From VXNF01 sp964291305 (GTDB lineage Bacteria; Actinomycetota; Acidimicrobiia; Acidimicrobiales; CATQHL01), in assembly GCA_964291305.2 (NCBI GenBank), contig OZ219783.1, forward strand, positions 2,046,001 through 2,110,000: a DNA stretch of 64,000 bases, read 5' to 3'. Below are positions 40,669 through 49,284 of the stretch, piece after piece. The number at the start of each line of letters is the position of its first letter. Positions within the stretch are counted from its first letter, which is position 1. Made by a program: the position numbers and the translations under genes. The notes under the pieces were generated by a model. The model worked only from the letters and a program-made list of their open reading frames with translations. It had not been told where the DNA came from and ran no database searches.

Positions 40669-42357
40669 TCAGGCCTCAGTTATGGCCCCCTTGTCGGCTC
40701 CTTGAGCTAGTCGGGCATACTTCGCCAAGAAGCCCGAGGTGTAGCGGGGTGCTGGGGGCTTCCAGCCAGCGCGACGTTTAGCTAGTACGTCCTCGGACAC
40801 CAGCAGATCTATGCGATGGCTGCGCACGTCGATACGAATCTGGTCGCCTTCTTCCACTAGAGCAATAGGTCCGCCGTCGGATGCCTCGGGGGCCACGTGA
40901 CCCACACAGAACCCATGCGTCCCGCCCGAGAACCGACCGTCGGTTATCAAAGCGGCATCGCCCCCCCGCCCGGCTCCTTTCATAGCGCCCGTGATGGCCA
41001 GCATCTCGCGCATGCCGGGGCCGCCTTTGGGGCCCTCGTAGCGGATCACCACAATGTCACCGGCGTTGATGCCGCCCGCCAGCACTACCTCCATGGCGGC
41101 GTCCTCACCGTCAAACACCCGGGCCGGGCCCTTGAAGCGGTCCACATCGATGCCGGCCACCTTCACTACCGATCCTGCTGGGGCCAAGCTGCCGGCCAGC
41201 ACCGCAATGCCGCCGATGTCGTGAATGGGATCCTCGAACCGATGAACCACCTCGCCGTCGGGGCCGGGCGGAGCTAGCGCGGCCAGGTTCTCTGACATAG
41301 TGCGCCCGGTGACAGTGATCTCGTCGCCATGCAGCAGGCCCTCCTCCAACAAGGCCGCCAGCACCACCGGCACGCCCCCGATCCGGTCGATGTCGGCCAT
41401 GTGGTAGCGGCCATGCGGCTTGGTGTCAGCCAGGTGGGGCACTCGCGCTGCCACCTTGTTGAAGTCGTCTAGCTCCAACTCCACTCGCGCTTCGTAGGCG
41501 ATAGCCAGCAGGTGCAGCACCGCGTTGGTGGAACCACCGAGTGCCATAACCAGAGCTATGGCGTTCTCGAAAGCCCCCTTTGTCATGATTTGGCGGGGTC
41601 GGATACCGGCGCGTAGCAAGTCCATGACGGCTTCTCCACTAGCGCGGGCGATGTCGTCCCGGCGGCTGTCCGGCGCAGCCGGCGAGGCACTGGCGGGCAG
41701 CGACATGCCCAGACCTTCCCCTACCGCTGCCATCGTGTTGGCGGTGAACATTCCCGCGCAAGAACCTTCGCTGGGGCAGGCGTTGCGCTCAATGGTCGCC
41801 AACTCGTCGGCGTCGATAGAGCCCACGGCGTGAGCACCCACTGCTTCGAAGACGCTAACCACGTCGATGGCACGGCCTCGGTGCGTGCCCGGCCGGATGG
41901 AGCCGCCGTAGACAAAAACGCTGGGCAGGTTCAGCCGGGCGGCCGCCATCAGCATGCCCGGCAGCGATTTGTCACAGCCAGCGAAGCTAACGAAAGCGTC
42001 GAACCGCTCGGCGTGCATGACCGCCTCAACCGAGTCAGCAATGATCTCCCGGCTCACCAGCGAGGCGCGCATCCCTTCGTGGCCCATGGAGATGGCGTCG
42101 CTCACCGCGATGGTGTTGAACTCGATCGGGAAACCCCCAGCAGCCCGCACACCTTCTTTGGCGCGGCGCGCCAGGCGAGCCAGCGGCAGGTTGCAGGGCG
42201 TAACCTCGTTCCACGACGAGGCCACCCCCACCTGCGGTTTGGACCAGTCGTCATCGGTCATCCCGACCGCCCGGAGCATGGCCCTAGCCGGAGCCCGCTC
42301 CGGGCCGGTGGTCACCTCGTGGCTGCGGATCTTCAGGTCTTCGGTCTCTCTAGTCAT
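40669..42357 (-). CDS. ilvD: dihydroxy-acid dehydratase
   Basis: 562 residues, full length. Iron-sulfur ligands: Cys in VTPCNLPL, FAGCDKSLPGM, and CPSEGSCAGMFTANTM. GGSTNAVLHL, DGRFSGGTHGFCVGHVAPEA and the C-terminal RRAGWKPPAPRYTSGFLAKYARL complete the family signature. It makes the 2-oxo-acid precursors of valine and isoleucine. It lies upstream of the ilvB leader on the same strand but is separated by the ilvB promoter. Confidence 0.97.
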   Translation of the reverse strand: MTRETEDLKIRSHEVTTGPERAPARAMLRAVGMTDDDWSKPQVGVASSWNEVTPCNLPLARLARRAKEGVRAAGGFPIEFNTIAVSDAISMGHEGMRASLVSREIIADSVEAVMHAERFDAFVSFAGCDKSLPGMLMAAARLNLPSVFVYGGSIRPGTHRGRAIDVVSVFEAVGAHAVGSIDADELATIERNACPSEGSCAGMFTANTMAAVGEGLGMSLPASASPAAPDSRRDDIARASGEAVMDLLRAGIRPRQIMTKGAFENAIALVMALGGSTNAVLHLLAIAYEARVELELDDFNKVAARVPHLADTKPHGRYHMADIDRIGGVPVVLAALLEEGLLHGDEITVTGRTMSENLAALAPPGPDGEVVHRFEDPIHDIGGIAVLAGSLAPAGSVVKVAGIDVDRFKGPARVFDGEDAAMEVVLAGGINAGDIVVIRYEGPKGGPGMREMLAITGAMKGAGRGGDAALITDGRFSGGTHGFCVGHVAPEASDGGPIALVEEGDQIRIDVRSHRIDLLVSEDVLAKRRAGWKPPAPRYTSGFLAKYARLAQGADKGAITEA

Positions 42358-42445
42358 GTGTCAGAGCCTAGGCTGGCGGCTAGCTCGCCGGGGCCAAAGA
42401 TCGGCCAATGACTAGGAACCAAGCACTAGGAGCCAAGCCCAGATC

Positions 42446-42715
42446 ATGAAGCATCAAATCACCATCACATATTGCGTTGCTTGAGATTATTCCGACCGCG
42501 CCGTGAGCGCGGCCAAGGAACTGCTCAGCGCCTACCAGCACGTCATCGAAGAGTTGAGGATCATCGGTGGCGGTGGCGGCGTCTTCGATGTCACCGTGGA
42601 CGGAGCCGCAATCTTCTCCAAGCACGCCTGCGCCGACCGGTTCCCACAGCCGGGAGAGTTAGCCGCGTCGCTGGCAAGCCTGGTGGCACCAGGCACCCGT
42701 CGCTACGGCACCTGA
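42446..42715 (+). CDS. SelW/SelT-like (Rdx family) protein, candidate selenoprotein with in-frame TGA
   Basis: From ATG 42446 the frame reads MKHQITITYC-VA-TGA-DYSDRA. The TGA (42482-42484) falls exactly at the second redox position of the CxxC/CxxU motif of the Rdx family (Cys10, U13). The frame then continues without interruption to 42715 with family features: AKELLSAYQHVIEEL, GGGGVFDVTVDGAAIFSKHACADRFPQPGEL, LVAPGTR. The protein would have 89 residues, the normal family size. A GTG at 42503 could start a shorter protein, but that would lose the first strand and the redox motif. These thioredoxin-fold proteins are thought to act in redox regulation. No selA, selB, selC or selD is in the window. 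Confidence 0.8.
42485..42512 (+). promoter_or_regulatory. candidate bacterial SECIS hairpin
   Basis: Eleven bases after the TGA begins a 17-nt hairpin: stem CCGCGC (42496-42501), loop CGTGA (42502-42506), stem GCGCGG (42507-42512), six perfect GC pairs. Size, distance and a G in the first two loop bases agree with what is known for bacterial SECIS elements such as that of E. coli fdhF. Confidence 0.7.
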
Positions 42716-42740
42716 GCAAGCCGCCAACGACCGATGCCGC

Positions 42741-45700
42741 TTATTCTTTCCACTGCCCGTAGGCGACCCCTCTGACGCGCGGCTCGCGTGCGAGCATCTC
42801 CCCTAGTTCTGTGATCTCGTCGATGTCCCAGCCCAGAGCGGTGCAAACTGTGGCATCCCAGCGGCGGCGCACCTGGGTGTAGCCGTCGCGAAACTGCGGG
42901 ATGACCTCACCGCGGGTCGCTTGCCAGCACTCAGCAAGATGCTCTAAGCAGGCGTCGTCGTTGATGTCGGGTATCGGCAGCAGGTTGACTGCTGCGGTGT
43001 TGTAGTTCGGAAAGTGGAGGAAGCGTCCCCCCAGGCGCATAAGCACCAATCGACCGGCGGTGGAGTTGATGAACACGGCCAGCGCTTGTGCCTGCTGGGG
43101 GGTTGATCCTGTGACCGGACGCCAACCTCGACCGACATATGCCTTCGTCGTGGCCAGAGCCGTCAAGCGGGTCGCCGGCATCCACTGGCCGGTTGTTAGG
43201 AACAGGTATCCCGCCTTGGACAGGATGGGGGCAGCGCCTTCCCCCAGCCAAACCCAGTGCTCGTCGGGTGCACCCTCTATTGCCTGCTGGACATCTACGC
43301 CCTTGCTGTCCAGTATCGGGAACGCTCCAGTTATGCCGACAGTTGAGCAGGCGTAGCCGTTGCTCAACTGTTGGCCTGTCGAGTGCCCCGACAGGCCAAC
43401 AGTGGCAAGAGGCCTCAACGCATTGTCGCCGGCCAACCGCGCGGCGGCTTCCGCAAGCGCCGGAGACCGCCACATGGCCGCGGTCCAGTCGCCCGCGGCG
43501 ACCCGCTCAGCAGGCCACGACGACACTTCACCCCAGCCGTCGGGCAATGTCCCGGACTCGCAGCCGGCTAGAACATCGAAAAGCTGATCGGCCTGGTTCT
43601 GGTCGGCAGGCAACCGGTCGAGCGAGACAATTCGGGTTGGGAGGGGGGCGTTGAAGCTCGGGGAGTGACGTTGCAGCACGACGATGCTCTCACTGATCCT
43701 GCTGTGCTGGCTGAGTCCCACATCTTCTGCCTGGTGACAGGTCAGGACGGTGTGAATGTGGAACCGGTTGGCGAGTTCTAGACGCTCGGGCAGTCCCGAC
43801 GTGTTGGTGAGCGCCGTGGTCGGTATAACCGTAGCGAACACCCCCTCGGAGCGGTTGAGGCAGAGGTCTGCTAGGGCCGCGAATCGCGGTCCTAGTGAGT
43901 TCTTGTCCAAAAACTCCGCTAGGGGCAAGTCCGCGCTCTTGAGGAATCCCTCTAAGGTGTCCATTCTGCGCCGGAGTGCCTGACGGGTGCTCTCGTCGAA
44001 CTTTTCGCCCATTTTCGTACGGTTCGTGAAGGGCGGGTTCATTATGACGATGCGGGCATCGCAGGCGTCGGCGGCGGCATCGTCCATCTCGGGACCCTCC
44101 AGCGTGCCGATGCGTTCGGCGCCGGTCTTGATCCTGGTGGACTCAGCGGCATCGTAGAACAGGCGACCCGCAACGATGTTCTCACAGCCGAACAGTTCCG
44201 GCGACCCGGCCGCAACAGTGCCGTCTGGCTGTGGCCCGTAGGGCATGAGGTGGAGCCCCATCTTGCGATACTTCACGTCGGTGTTTCCCGCCATTAGCTG
44301 TGTGGCGGCCAACTGGAGCGACACGGGGTTGATGTCAAGCCCTTTCAACATTTGTTCGACGGCGACCTTCTGTAACTCTGCTAGCTGGTCATAGTCTGCG
44401 CCGTGTTGTGCGGCGCGGCGTTTCATTTCGGTCATAACCGCTGCAAGCAGCGTCCCCGAACCGCACGCTAGATCCACGGTTTTGTGGTGTTGCCAAACGT
44501 CGCTATTGGACCAGTCCAGCGCGTTGTCGGGGTCCAGCGCGTCTAGCGCGAGCCTGGCGGCGATGTCCGCCGCCGGTGGGCGGGTGAAGAACGCCCCGTC
44601 GGAGGATTGGTCGCCCATGACCTTGTTGAACAGGGCGCCGGCGTGGTCGGTGCCCATATCGGCGTAAGTCTCAGCGATCAGCTCGGCTTCGGCTGCGATA
44701 TGTCGCAAAGCGCGGCGCAGCCCGCCCAACCGGCCTGTGCGGCGCGCCGCTTTCAACGCCTCAGTTGCCGGTTCGATGACGGGCAGGAAGTCCTGGCGGG
44801 TGATCGCATTCCAAGAATCACGCAGCGCTTCTTCGGGTTCGGGAGAGGACTTGATGTCTGCAAGCGGGTCTATACCCCTGCGCCCGAGCCAACCGCCGGC
44901 GTGGACGCGCTGATGCAGCATCGCCGCGTTCATCCACAACAGCGCCGCTATCGTCGCTCCGTCGGCTCTGGGCTTGCCCACCTTTGGAGCAGATAAGCGG
45001 TCGAGCCTGAAGTGGGAGTCCAGTTCGGCGGCGAGGCCCGCCTCGTCGTGCAAATGGCGTGATGCTTCGCCTACCGCATCAGCCAGCAGGTTTAGATCGC
45101 GTTGAACCTTGTTGCCCGTAAGGCCGGACTTCTCTAGCAGGTTCATCGCTATAGCCCCGCCCAACCTGTCCGAGAGATCTAGTAGCACGCCCTGAACGTG
45201 GCCCTCGAACGCGGCCTGCCTTTCGGCCTCGCGTTCGGCGCGCCGCCGGGCGCGCTCGGCCGGGTCCTGCAGGTCTCGGCCGCGCTCACCGTTAGCAACC
45301 TGACCGGCTCGCCGTTTAGTCTGCCTCTCGTTTACCGACCCCTGCAGCTGGTTAGCTTTCGGCTTATAGCGAACCACCGAGTCCTCGCGTGTCACTGTGC
45401 TGCCATCAAGCCGCTTAGCGTGGACTATCAGCGAGGTTGGTTCGTCTTGGAGCGCTAGCCACTGAGCTGCATCGAACGGTTCAGTGTTTTCGTATTCCAG
45501 CAGGGGGCGGTCTTCTTTCACCGCAATGCGGGCAACGTCCTCGGCGCGCTCCCGACTGCCGGTCACCACGGCGTATTCCAACCTTGTCCTGTCAGGTCTG
45601 CCGACAGCCACAACAGTCTTCAAATCCACATCCGACTGGGGCTCAGGCGGCAACTGAATAGCCAACATCTCCGGTAGAGCATCCTCGATGCGCTTGTCGT

Positions 45701-46190
45701 GGGCGCGCAACGCCTGGAGTATGTCCCCAAGCTCGCGCCAGCCCTCGTGCTTATCGCTCACAGCGAGATGCCGCTCGGCATCCACGCCGGGCGGGATAAC
45801 AACCGGAACGACTATGTAGCCGAGCGCCTTACCTTCAGCGCGGCGCATCACCCGACCCACTGCTTGCACCACATCAATCGGCGATTTTCTAGGCTCTAAG
45901 AACGCGACCGCCGAAAGCGACGGCGAGTCGGTGCCCTCGCCGAAGATCCCGACATTCAGCACGCCGTGCGGCTCGTCATCATCGGCGGCAGCAAGCCTGC
46001 GCTTGGCTTCGTCGCGCCGAGCTACCGGCGAAGACGCGTCTAGATGCTCCAACCGATAACTGGGCGCGGGCTCGCCGGCTTGTTTGCTAACCCACTCTCG
46101 TACCGGCTCGGATTGCAACACATTGGTCATTGCCTTGCTGCGGGCAATAGTGTTCAGAAAGCCGATACAAGACCGCAAAGGCACACGATC
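42741..46190 (-). CDS. type ISP-like restriction-modification protein, C-terminal half (helicase end, methyltransferase, target recognition), out of frame
   Basis: Continuation of the 47865 gene in the next frame after a G12 tract. It carries the late helicase motifs (GIFGEGTDSPS, VVQAVGRVMRRAEG) and a long helical coupler. An N6-adenine methyltransferase follows (motif I VDLACGSGTLLAAV, motif IV IVIMNPPFTNRTK), then a C-terminal target-recognition-like region (GYLFLTTGQWMPATR, GRFLHFPNYNTAAVNLLPIP). The frame is open and clean over more than 3 kb, so the break is probably recent or reversible. Removing one G gives a single 1707-residue protein. Without that, only re-initiation (for example at M 46130) could express it. 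Confidence 0.85.
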   Translation of the reverse strand, partial: DRVPLRSCIGFLNTIARSKAMTNVLQSEPVREWVSKQAGEPAPSYRLEHLDASSPVARRDEAKRRLAAADDDEPHGVLNVGIFGEGTDSPSLSAVAFLEPRKSPIDVVQAVGRVMRRAEGKALGYIVVPVVIPPGVDAERHLAVSDKHEGWRELGDILQALRAHDKRIEDALPEMLAIQLPPEPQSDVDLKTVVAVGRPDRTRLEYAVVTGSRERAEDVARIAVKEDRPLLEYENTEPFDAAQWLALQDEPTSLIVHAKRLDGSTVTREDSVVRYKPKANQLQGSVNERQTKRRAGQVANGERGRDLQDPAERARRRAEREAERQAAFEGHVQGVLLDLSDRLGGAIAMNLLEKSGLTGNKVQRDLNLLADAVGEASRHLHDEAGLAAELDSHFRLDRLSAPKVGKPRADGATIAALLWMNAAMLHQRVHAGGWLGRRGIDPLADIKSSPEPEEALRDSWNAITRQDFLPVIEPATEALKAARRTGRLGGLRRALRHIAAEAELIAETYADMGTDHAGALFNKVMGDQSSDGAFFTRPPAADIAARLALDALDPDNALDWSNSDVWQHHKTVDLACGSGTLLAAVMTEMKRRAAQHGADYDQLAELQKVAVEQMLKGLDINPVSLQLAATQLMAGNTDVKYRKMGLHLMPYGPQPDGTVAAGSPELFGCENIVAGRLFYDAAESTRIKTGAERIGTLEGPEMDDAAADACDARIVIMNPPFTNRTKMGEKFDESTRQALRRRMDTLEGFLKSADLPLAEFLDKNSLGPRFAALADLCLNRSEGVFATVIPTTALTNTSGLPERLELANRFHIHTVLTCHQAEDVGLSQHSRISESIVVLQRHSPSFNAPLPTRIVSLDRLPADQNQADQLFDVLAGCESGTLPDGWGEVSSWPAERVAAGDWTAAMWRSPALAEAAARLAGDNALRPLATVGLSGHSTGQQLSNGYACSTVGITGAFPILDSKGVDVQQAIEGAPDEHWVWLGEGAAPILSKAGYLFLTTGQWMPATRLTALATTKAYVGRGWRPVTGSTPQQAQALAVFINSTAGRLVLMRLGGRFLHFPNYNTAAVNLLPIPDINDDACLEHLAECWQATRGEVIPQFRDGYTQVRRRWDATVCTALGWDIDEITELGEMLAREPRVRGVAYGQWKE

Positions 46191-47865
46191 CCCCCCCCCC
46201 CGACGTTGCTCGCGCCGCGCCGCCCATCGCCAGCGCAAACGCCATCCCCTTGAGATAGTCGCCAGTGCTAGGCAGCCGGGCGGGAGCCTTGGCCTTCTGC
46301 CCACATCCGGTTGCAGCCCGCGCTGCGGCGGCGGCATCGCGTTCCGCCTGCTCGTCGGCCTCGCGGACCAACTCGTTGGCAATATCAGTGGCCTCCTGCC
46401 CGCCGACAGCCATAGCAATAATCCGATAATCCGACAGCCAACCATTACGAACAGCCTCAGCGTATGACCGGCGATACAACTCAACGCCAAAAATGGACTG
46501 ATCGTCCATCTCGCGAACCAAGAAATCGGCACGGTCAGCGCGACCCGCCAACTGAGCCGAAGCAATATCTCCATAAATACGCGGCGTGGCGGTCTGATAG
46601 ACCCGATATGTCGCCGGAAAAGCATCGCGGTCGTGACACAACGTGAACTCGCGCAACCTCTCCTCGCCAGCCGTGCCGCGCTTGCGGCGACGCACCCCCG
46701 CGGTGCGGTGCGCCTCGTCGCAGACCAACACCTTGAACGCGTCCGCGGCTTCAGCCCGCTGGATCCCCTCAGAAACACGCCGCGCCGACTGATACGTGCC
46801 GAAAATCACGCTCACCGCACCCCACTCGCGCCGCTGCCGTATCCAGTCGGCTATCTCCCCAGCGTCAGTAGTAACCGGGCACCCCTTGATCTCCTCGGTC
46901 GTCGTCATTCCCCTATCGAGGGTGAAATCATCTTTGTTAGCAACCTTCTCCTCGTTAGCAGCGACACCCTTGTCAGAACAAACAGCCATCACCCTCAACG
47001 GCACGCTGGTGTGCTGGAGGAACTCCCGCCGTATCTGCGCAACCAACGCAATCGACGGACACAAAACCACCGACAACTCGCCTGGAAAAGTCAGTCTCTC
47101 CACGATCCGTAACGCGATACGCGTCTTACCAGTACCGCAAGGCAACACAATGCGACCACGCGCCTCACCTCGCGGGATGCCCTCATCCCCGGCCATCTCG
47201 TGGGCGCGCAAACGAGCCACAGCCGTCTCCACCGCCTCGCCCTGCATACACGAACGCGTCTGCACGACAGGATCTTCGCCGTACATGGCAGCAGCGCCGC
47301 TGCCGGTCTCGCAGTGCGGACACAGGTCGTCCTCGCTACCAGCCGCCAGCACAGCTCGCTGCGACTCAACAGCCTGAGCAACATTTACCACCTTCACCGC
47401 AGCTCCCGACATCTTGACCTTGCCGGGAGAATGCCCGCCCAACTGAACAGCACCGTTGACAACCATCCAGCGCTCGGCCCAAACCTCGGCGTTCGCCGCA
47501 GCGGCTAGAAACTTGTTCATCTCGTCCGAGGTGACCCGCTCACCCTCACTCAAGTGATTGAGTCTGCGGGCCTTGACTTGAATCGCGATCCACCTACTGT
47601 CGTCACGGCGGCGGGCCACAAGATCAATCCCGACATCAGTAGCGGGAGTGCCCTCAGGCATCACCTCGTCGCGGTCGGGCCAGTCCTCCCAACGCCAACA
47701 GAACTCAACGTTCCAATCAAGGATGTTCGGTGCCACATCCACGGTGAGATCTTCCAACCAGCGGCCATCAGTATGCTGCTGCGCGTTTTCCTCGAGCTTG
47801 GCCAGCGCAGCGTCAAGCAAAGAACTAGTTTTGCCGGCAATGTCGGTGATGGCATCTTCCGACAT
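46087..47865 (-). CDS. type ISP-like restriction-modification protein, N-terminal half (nuclease and helicase), truncated by frameshift
   Basis: Starts at ATG 47865. A Mrr/PD-(D/E)XK-like nuclease lies at about residues 75-100 (Asp81, then QVK 96-98 in WIAIQVKAR). A superfamily 2 ATPase follows: Walker A CGTGKTR (243-249), DEAH (383-386), QTATP (424-428). The frame leaves the correct path after about residue 554 at the G12 tract and ends 38 codons later. Single-chain enzymes with this order (nuclease, helicase, coupler, methyltransferase, recognition) are type ISP systems such as LlaBIII. In this state it lacks the late helicase motifs and the methyltransferase. Confidence 0.88.
   Translation of the reverse strand: MSEDAITDIAGKTSSLLDAALAKLEENAQQHTDGRWLEDLTVDVAPNILDWNVEFCWRWEDWPDRDEVMPEGTPATDVGIDLVARRRDDSRWIAIQVKARRLNHLSEGERVTSDEMNKFLAAAANAEVWAERWMVVNGAVQLGGHSPGKVKMSGAAVKVVNVAQAVESQRAVLAAGSEDDLCPHCETGSGAAAMYGEDPVVQTRSCMQGEAVETAVARLRAHEMAGDEGIPRGEARGRIVLPCGTGKTRIALRIVERLTFPGELSVVLCPSIALVAQIRREFLQHTSVPLRVMAVCSDKGVAANEEKVANKDDFTLDRGMTTTEEIKGCPVTTDAGEIADWIRQRREWGAVSVIFGTYQSARRVSEGIQRAEAADAFKVLVCDEAHRTAGVRRRKRGTAGEERLREFTLCHDRDAFPATYRVYQTATPRIYGDIASAQLAGRADRADFLVREMDDQSIFGVELYRRSYAEAVRNGWLSDYRIIAMAVGGQEATDIANELVREADEQAERDAAAAARAATGCGQKAKAPARLPSTGDYLKGMAFALAMGGAARATSGGGGSCAFAVLYRLSEHYCPQQGNDQCVAIRAGTRVG
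46190..46201. repeat. homopolymer tract C12 (G12 in the coding strand)
   Basis: Twelve consecutive C on the plus strand interrupt the restriction-modification gene within the helicase domain. With 11 (or 14) bases the two halves join in frame. With 12, as here, translation stops early. Such tracts are typical sites of slipped-strand phase variation, but also of sequencing error. Confidence 0.95.
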
Positions 47866-47874
47866 GAGCCCCCC

Positions 47875-48303
47875 CTAGCTAGGCAGTTCCCCGTTGGTTA
47901 GAGCTATCACTTGGGCAGCAAAGGCGCTGAACGCTTCGGAGCGGAGCACGGGCCGCAGCCCGAATAGCACATTTTCGTAGGCCCCTTCGATTTTTAGCCT
48001 TCCCTGCATGTAAGCCACAGCAGGATCTAGCTGGCCGCTAAGAATTGCGCGGGTATCGGCCGAGTTGGCTGAGATTACGCAATCCGCCTCGGCTGGGCGC
48101 CCGGGGCTCAAATCCACCAGCCGCCCGTCGCGGATTACTACCCCCAGACGGCCAGGCACACCCGGGCCGCCGGAGACCTCCAAACAGGCGCACACGCTGC
48201 AACCCGGTACCTCGGGCAGCGCCTCGGCCGCGGCCCGCACGGCTGCCAACCAGTCCGGGTTCTTGAAAATCTCCACGTTCTCCGGGCGCTCCAAGTTCTC
48301 CAC
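47875..48303 (-). CDS. SCP2-like sterol-carrier-domain protein
   Basis: 142 residues from GTG 48303. ECD-type SCP2 fold pattern: CSVCACLEVSGGPGVPGRLGVVIRDGRLVDLSPG, ADCVISANSADTRAILSGQLDPAVAYMQGRLKIEGAYENVLFGLRPVL. The final part strongly resembles SCP2 domains, which bind lipids. The gene starts eight bases after mca and ends ten before the restriction-modification gene. The longer frame upstream overlaps mca and is not used. Confidence 0.8.
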   Translation of the reverse strand: MENLERPENVEIFKNPDWLAAVRAAAEALPEVPGCSVCACLEVSGGPGVPGRLGVVIRDGRLVDLSPGRPAEADCVISANSADTRAILSGQLDPAVAYMQGRLKIEGAYENVLFGLRPVLRSEAFSAFAAQVIALTNGELPS

Positions 48304-48311
48304 CGTGCGGC

Positions 48312-49265
48312 TCAGCTGACCGGGCCCCTCAGCCCAGCAAAAAGGTCGTCCTCGGGAAGCTGGGTTACCACATCGGAGGAAGCCAGGATGTAGTCCTCCC
48401 ACGGGTAGACCTCGGCCGCTACCTGCCGGGGAAGCCCAAACCAGAAAGGCGAACTGGGATCCACCTGGGTGGCGTGGGCTAGCAGGGCATCACAGCGGCG
48501 GTCGTACCACTTGGCCACCTCGATGCGAGTGGTGATGCGGTGATCCTGCCAAGGCCGCTCAAACCACCAACTCTCATACGGCGACTGCAGGCCTAACTCG
48601 CCAAACTTCTCGTGTAGCGCCACAATTCGGGCCTTGGCCCAGAGGGAGTAGTAGAGCTTCGGCGGACGCCAAGCAGGGCCCGCAGCTGGGTAAGCCTGTG
48701 GGTCCCCAGCCGCCTCATAGGCCGCTATTCCCACTTCGTGCACCCGCAGATGGTCGGGATGACGGTATCCCTGCTGGTCGTCGGGGTAGATGATGACCAC
48801 GTGGGGACGCTCGGCTCGCAGGATGGACACAAGACGTTCGGTGGCTTCGTCTAGCGGCGCAGCCCCAAACGAGCCTTCGGGCAACTCTGGGGGATCGGCG
48901 GGCTCGTCGTGCACATCAGGCGCCTCTGGATACCCCGAGTCGCGGTAACCCAGCATCTGCACCTCGTGATAGCCGATGATGGCGGCCGCCTTGTCCAGCT
49001 CAGCACGTCGCACCTCAGCTAGAGCTTGCCGCACGCCCGGCAGGTCGACCGCAGGGTTCAAGATGTCACCCTCCTCACCGCCGGTGCAACAGACCAGCAC
49101 CGCACGCACCCCCTCATCGGAGTAGCGAGCCACCGTGGCCGCCCCCTTGGAGGACTCATCATCAGGATGGGCATGCACGGTCAGCAAGCGCAACTGGTCT
49201 ACATCAAGCTGGTCTACATCAAGCTTGTCTGCACTAAGCGCGCCAGCGGCAGCCACTTCGCTCAT
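48312..49265 (-). CDS. mca: mycothiol S-conjugate amidase
   Basis: 317 residues, PIG-L/LmbE deacetylase family. Zn site HAHPDDESSKGAATVARY (about 31-48), HPDHLRVHEVGIAAYEAAGD, THATQ-like LLAHATQVDPSSPFWF, and ending LPEDDLFAGLRG as in actinobacterial Mca. It cleaves mycothiol conjugates to mercapturic acids in detoxification and so implies a mycothiol-making host. The N-terminus carries a 15-bp duplication (DKLDVDQLDVDQL). Confidence 0.92.
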   Translation of the reverse strand: MSEVAAAGALSADKLDVDQLDVDQLRLLTVHAHPDDESSKGAATVARYSDEGVRAVLVCCTGGEEGDILNPAVDLPGVRQALAEVRRAELDKAAAIIGYHEVQMLGYRDSGYPEAPDVHDEPADPPELPEGSFGAAPLDEATERLVSILRAERPHVVIIYPDDQQGYRHPDHLRVHEVGIAAYEAAGDPQAYPAAGPAWRPPKLYYSLWAKARIVALHEKFGELGLQSPYESWWFERPWQDHRITTRIEVAKWYDRRCDALLAHATQVDPSSPFWFGLPRQVAAEVYPWEDYILASSDVVTQLPEDDLFAGLRGPVS

Positions 49266-49284
49266 TATCAGCCAGTCGGTGAGT

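Noticed and set aside
46190..46778. Independent start of the large methyltransferase-bearing frame at 46778
   Set aside because: Upstream of the G tract this frame is Arg-rich nonsense opposite a clean helicase reading, so it only becomes coding after the tract.
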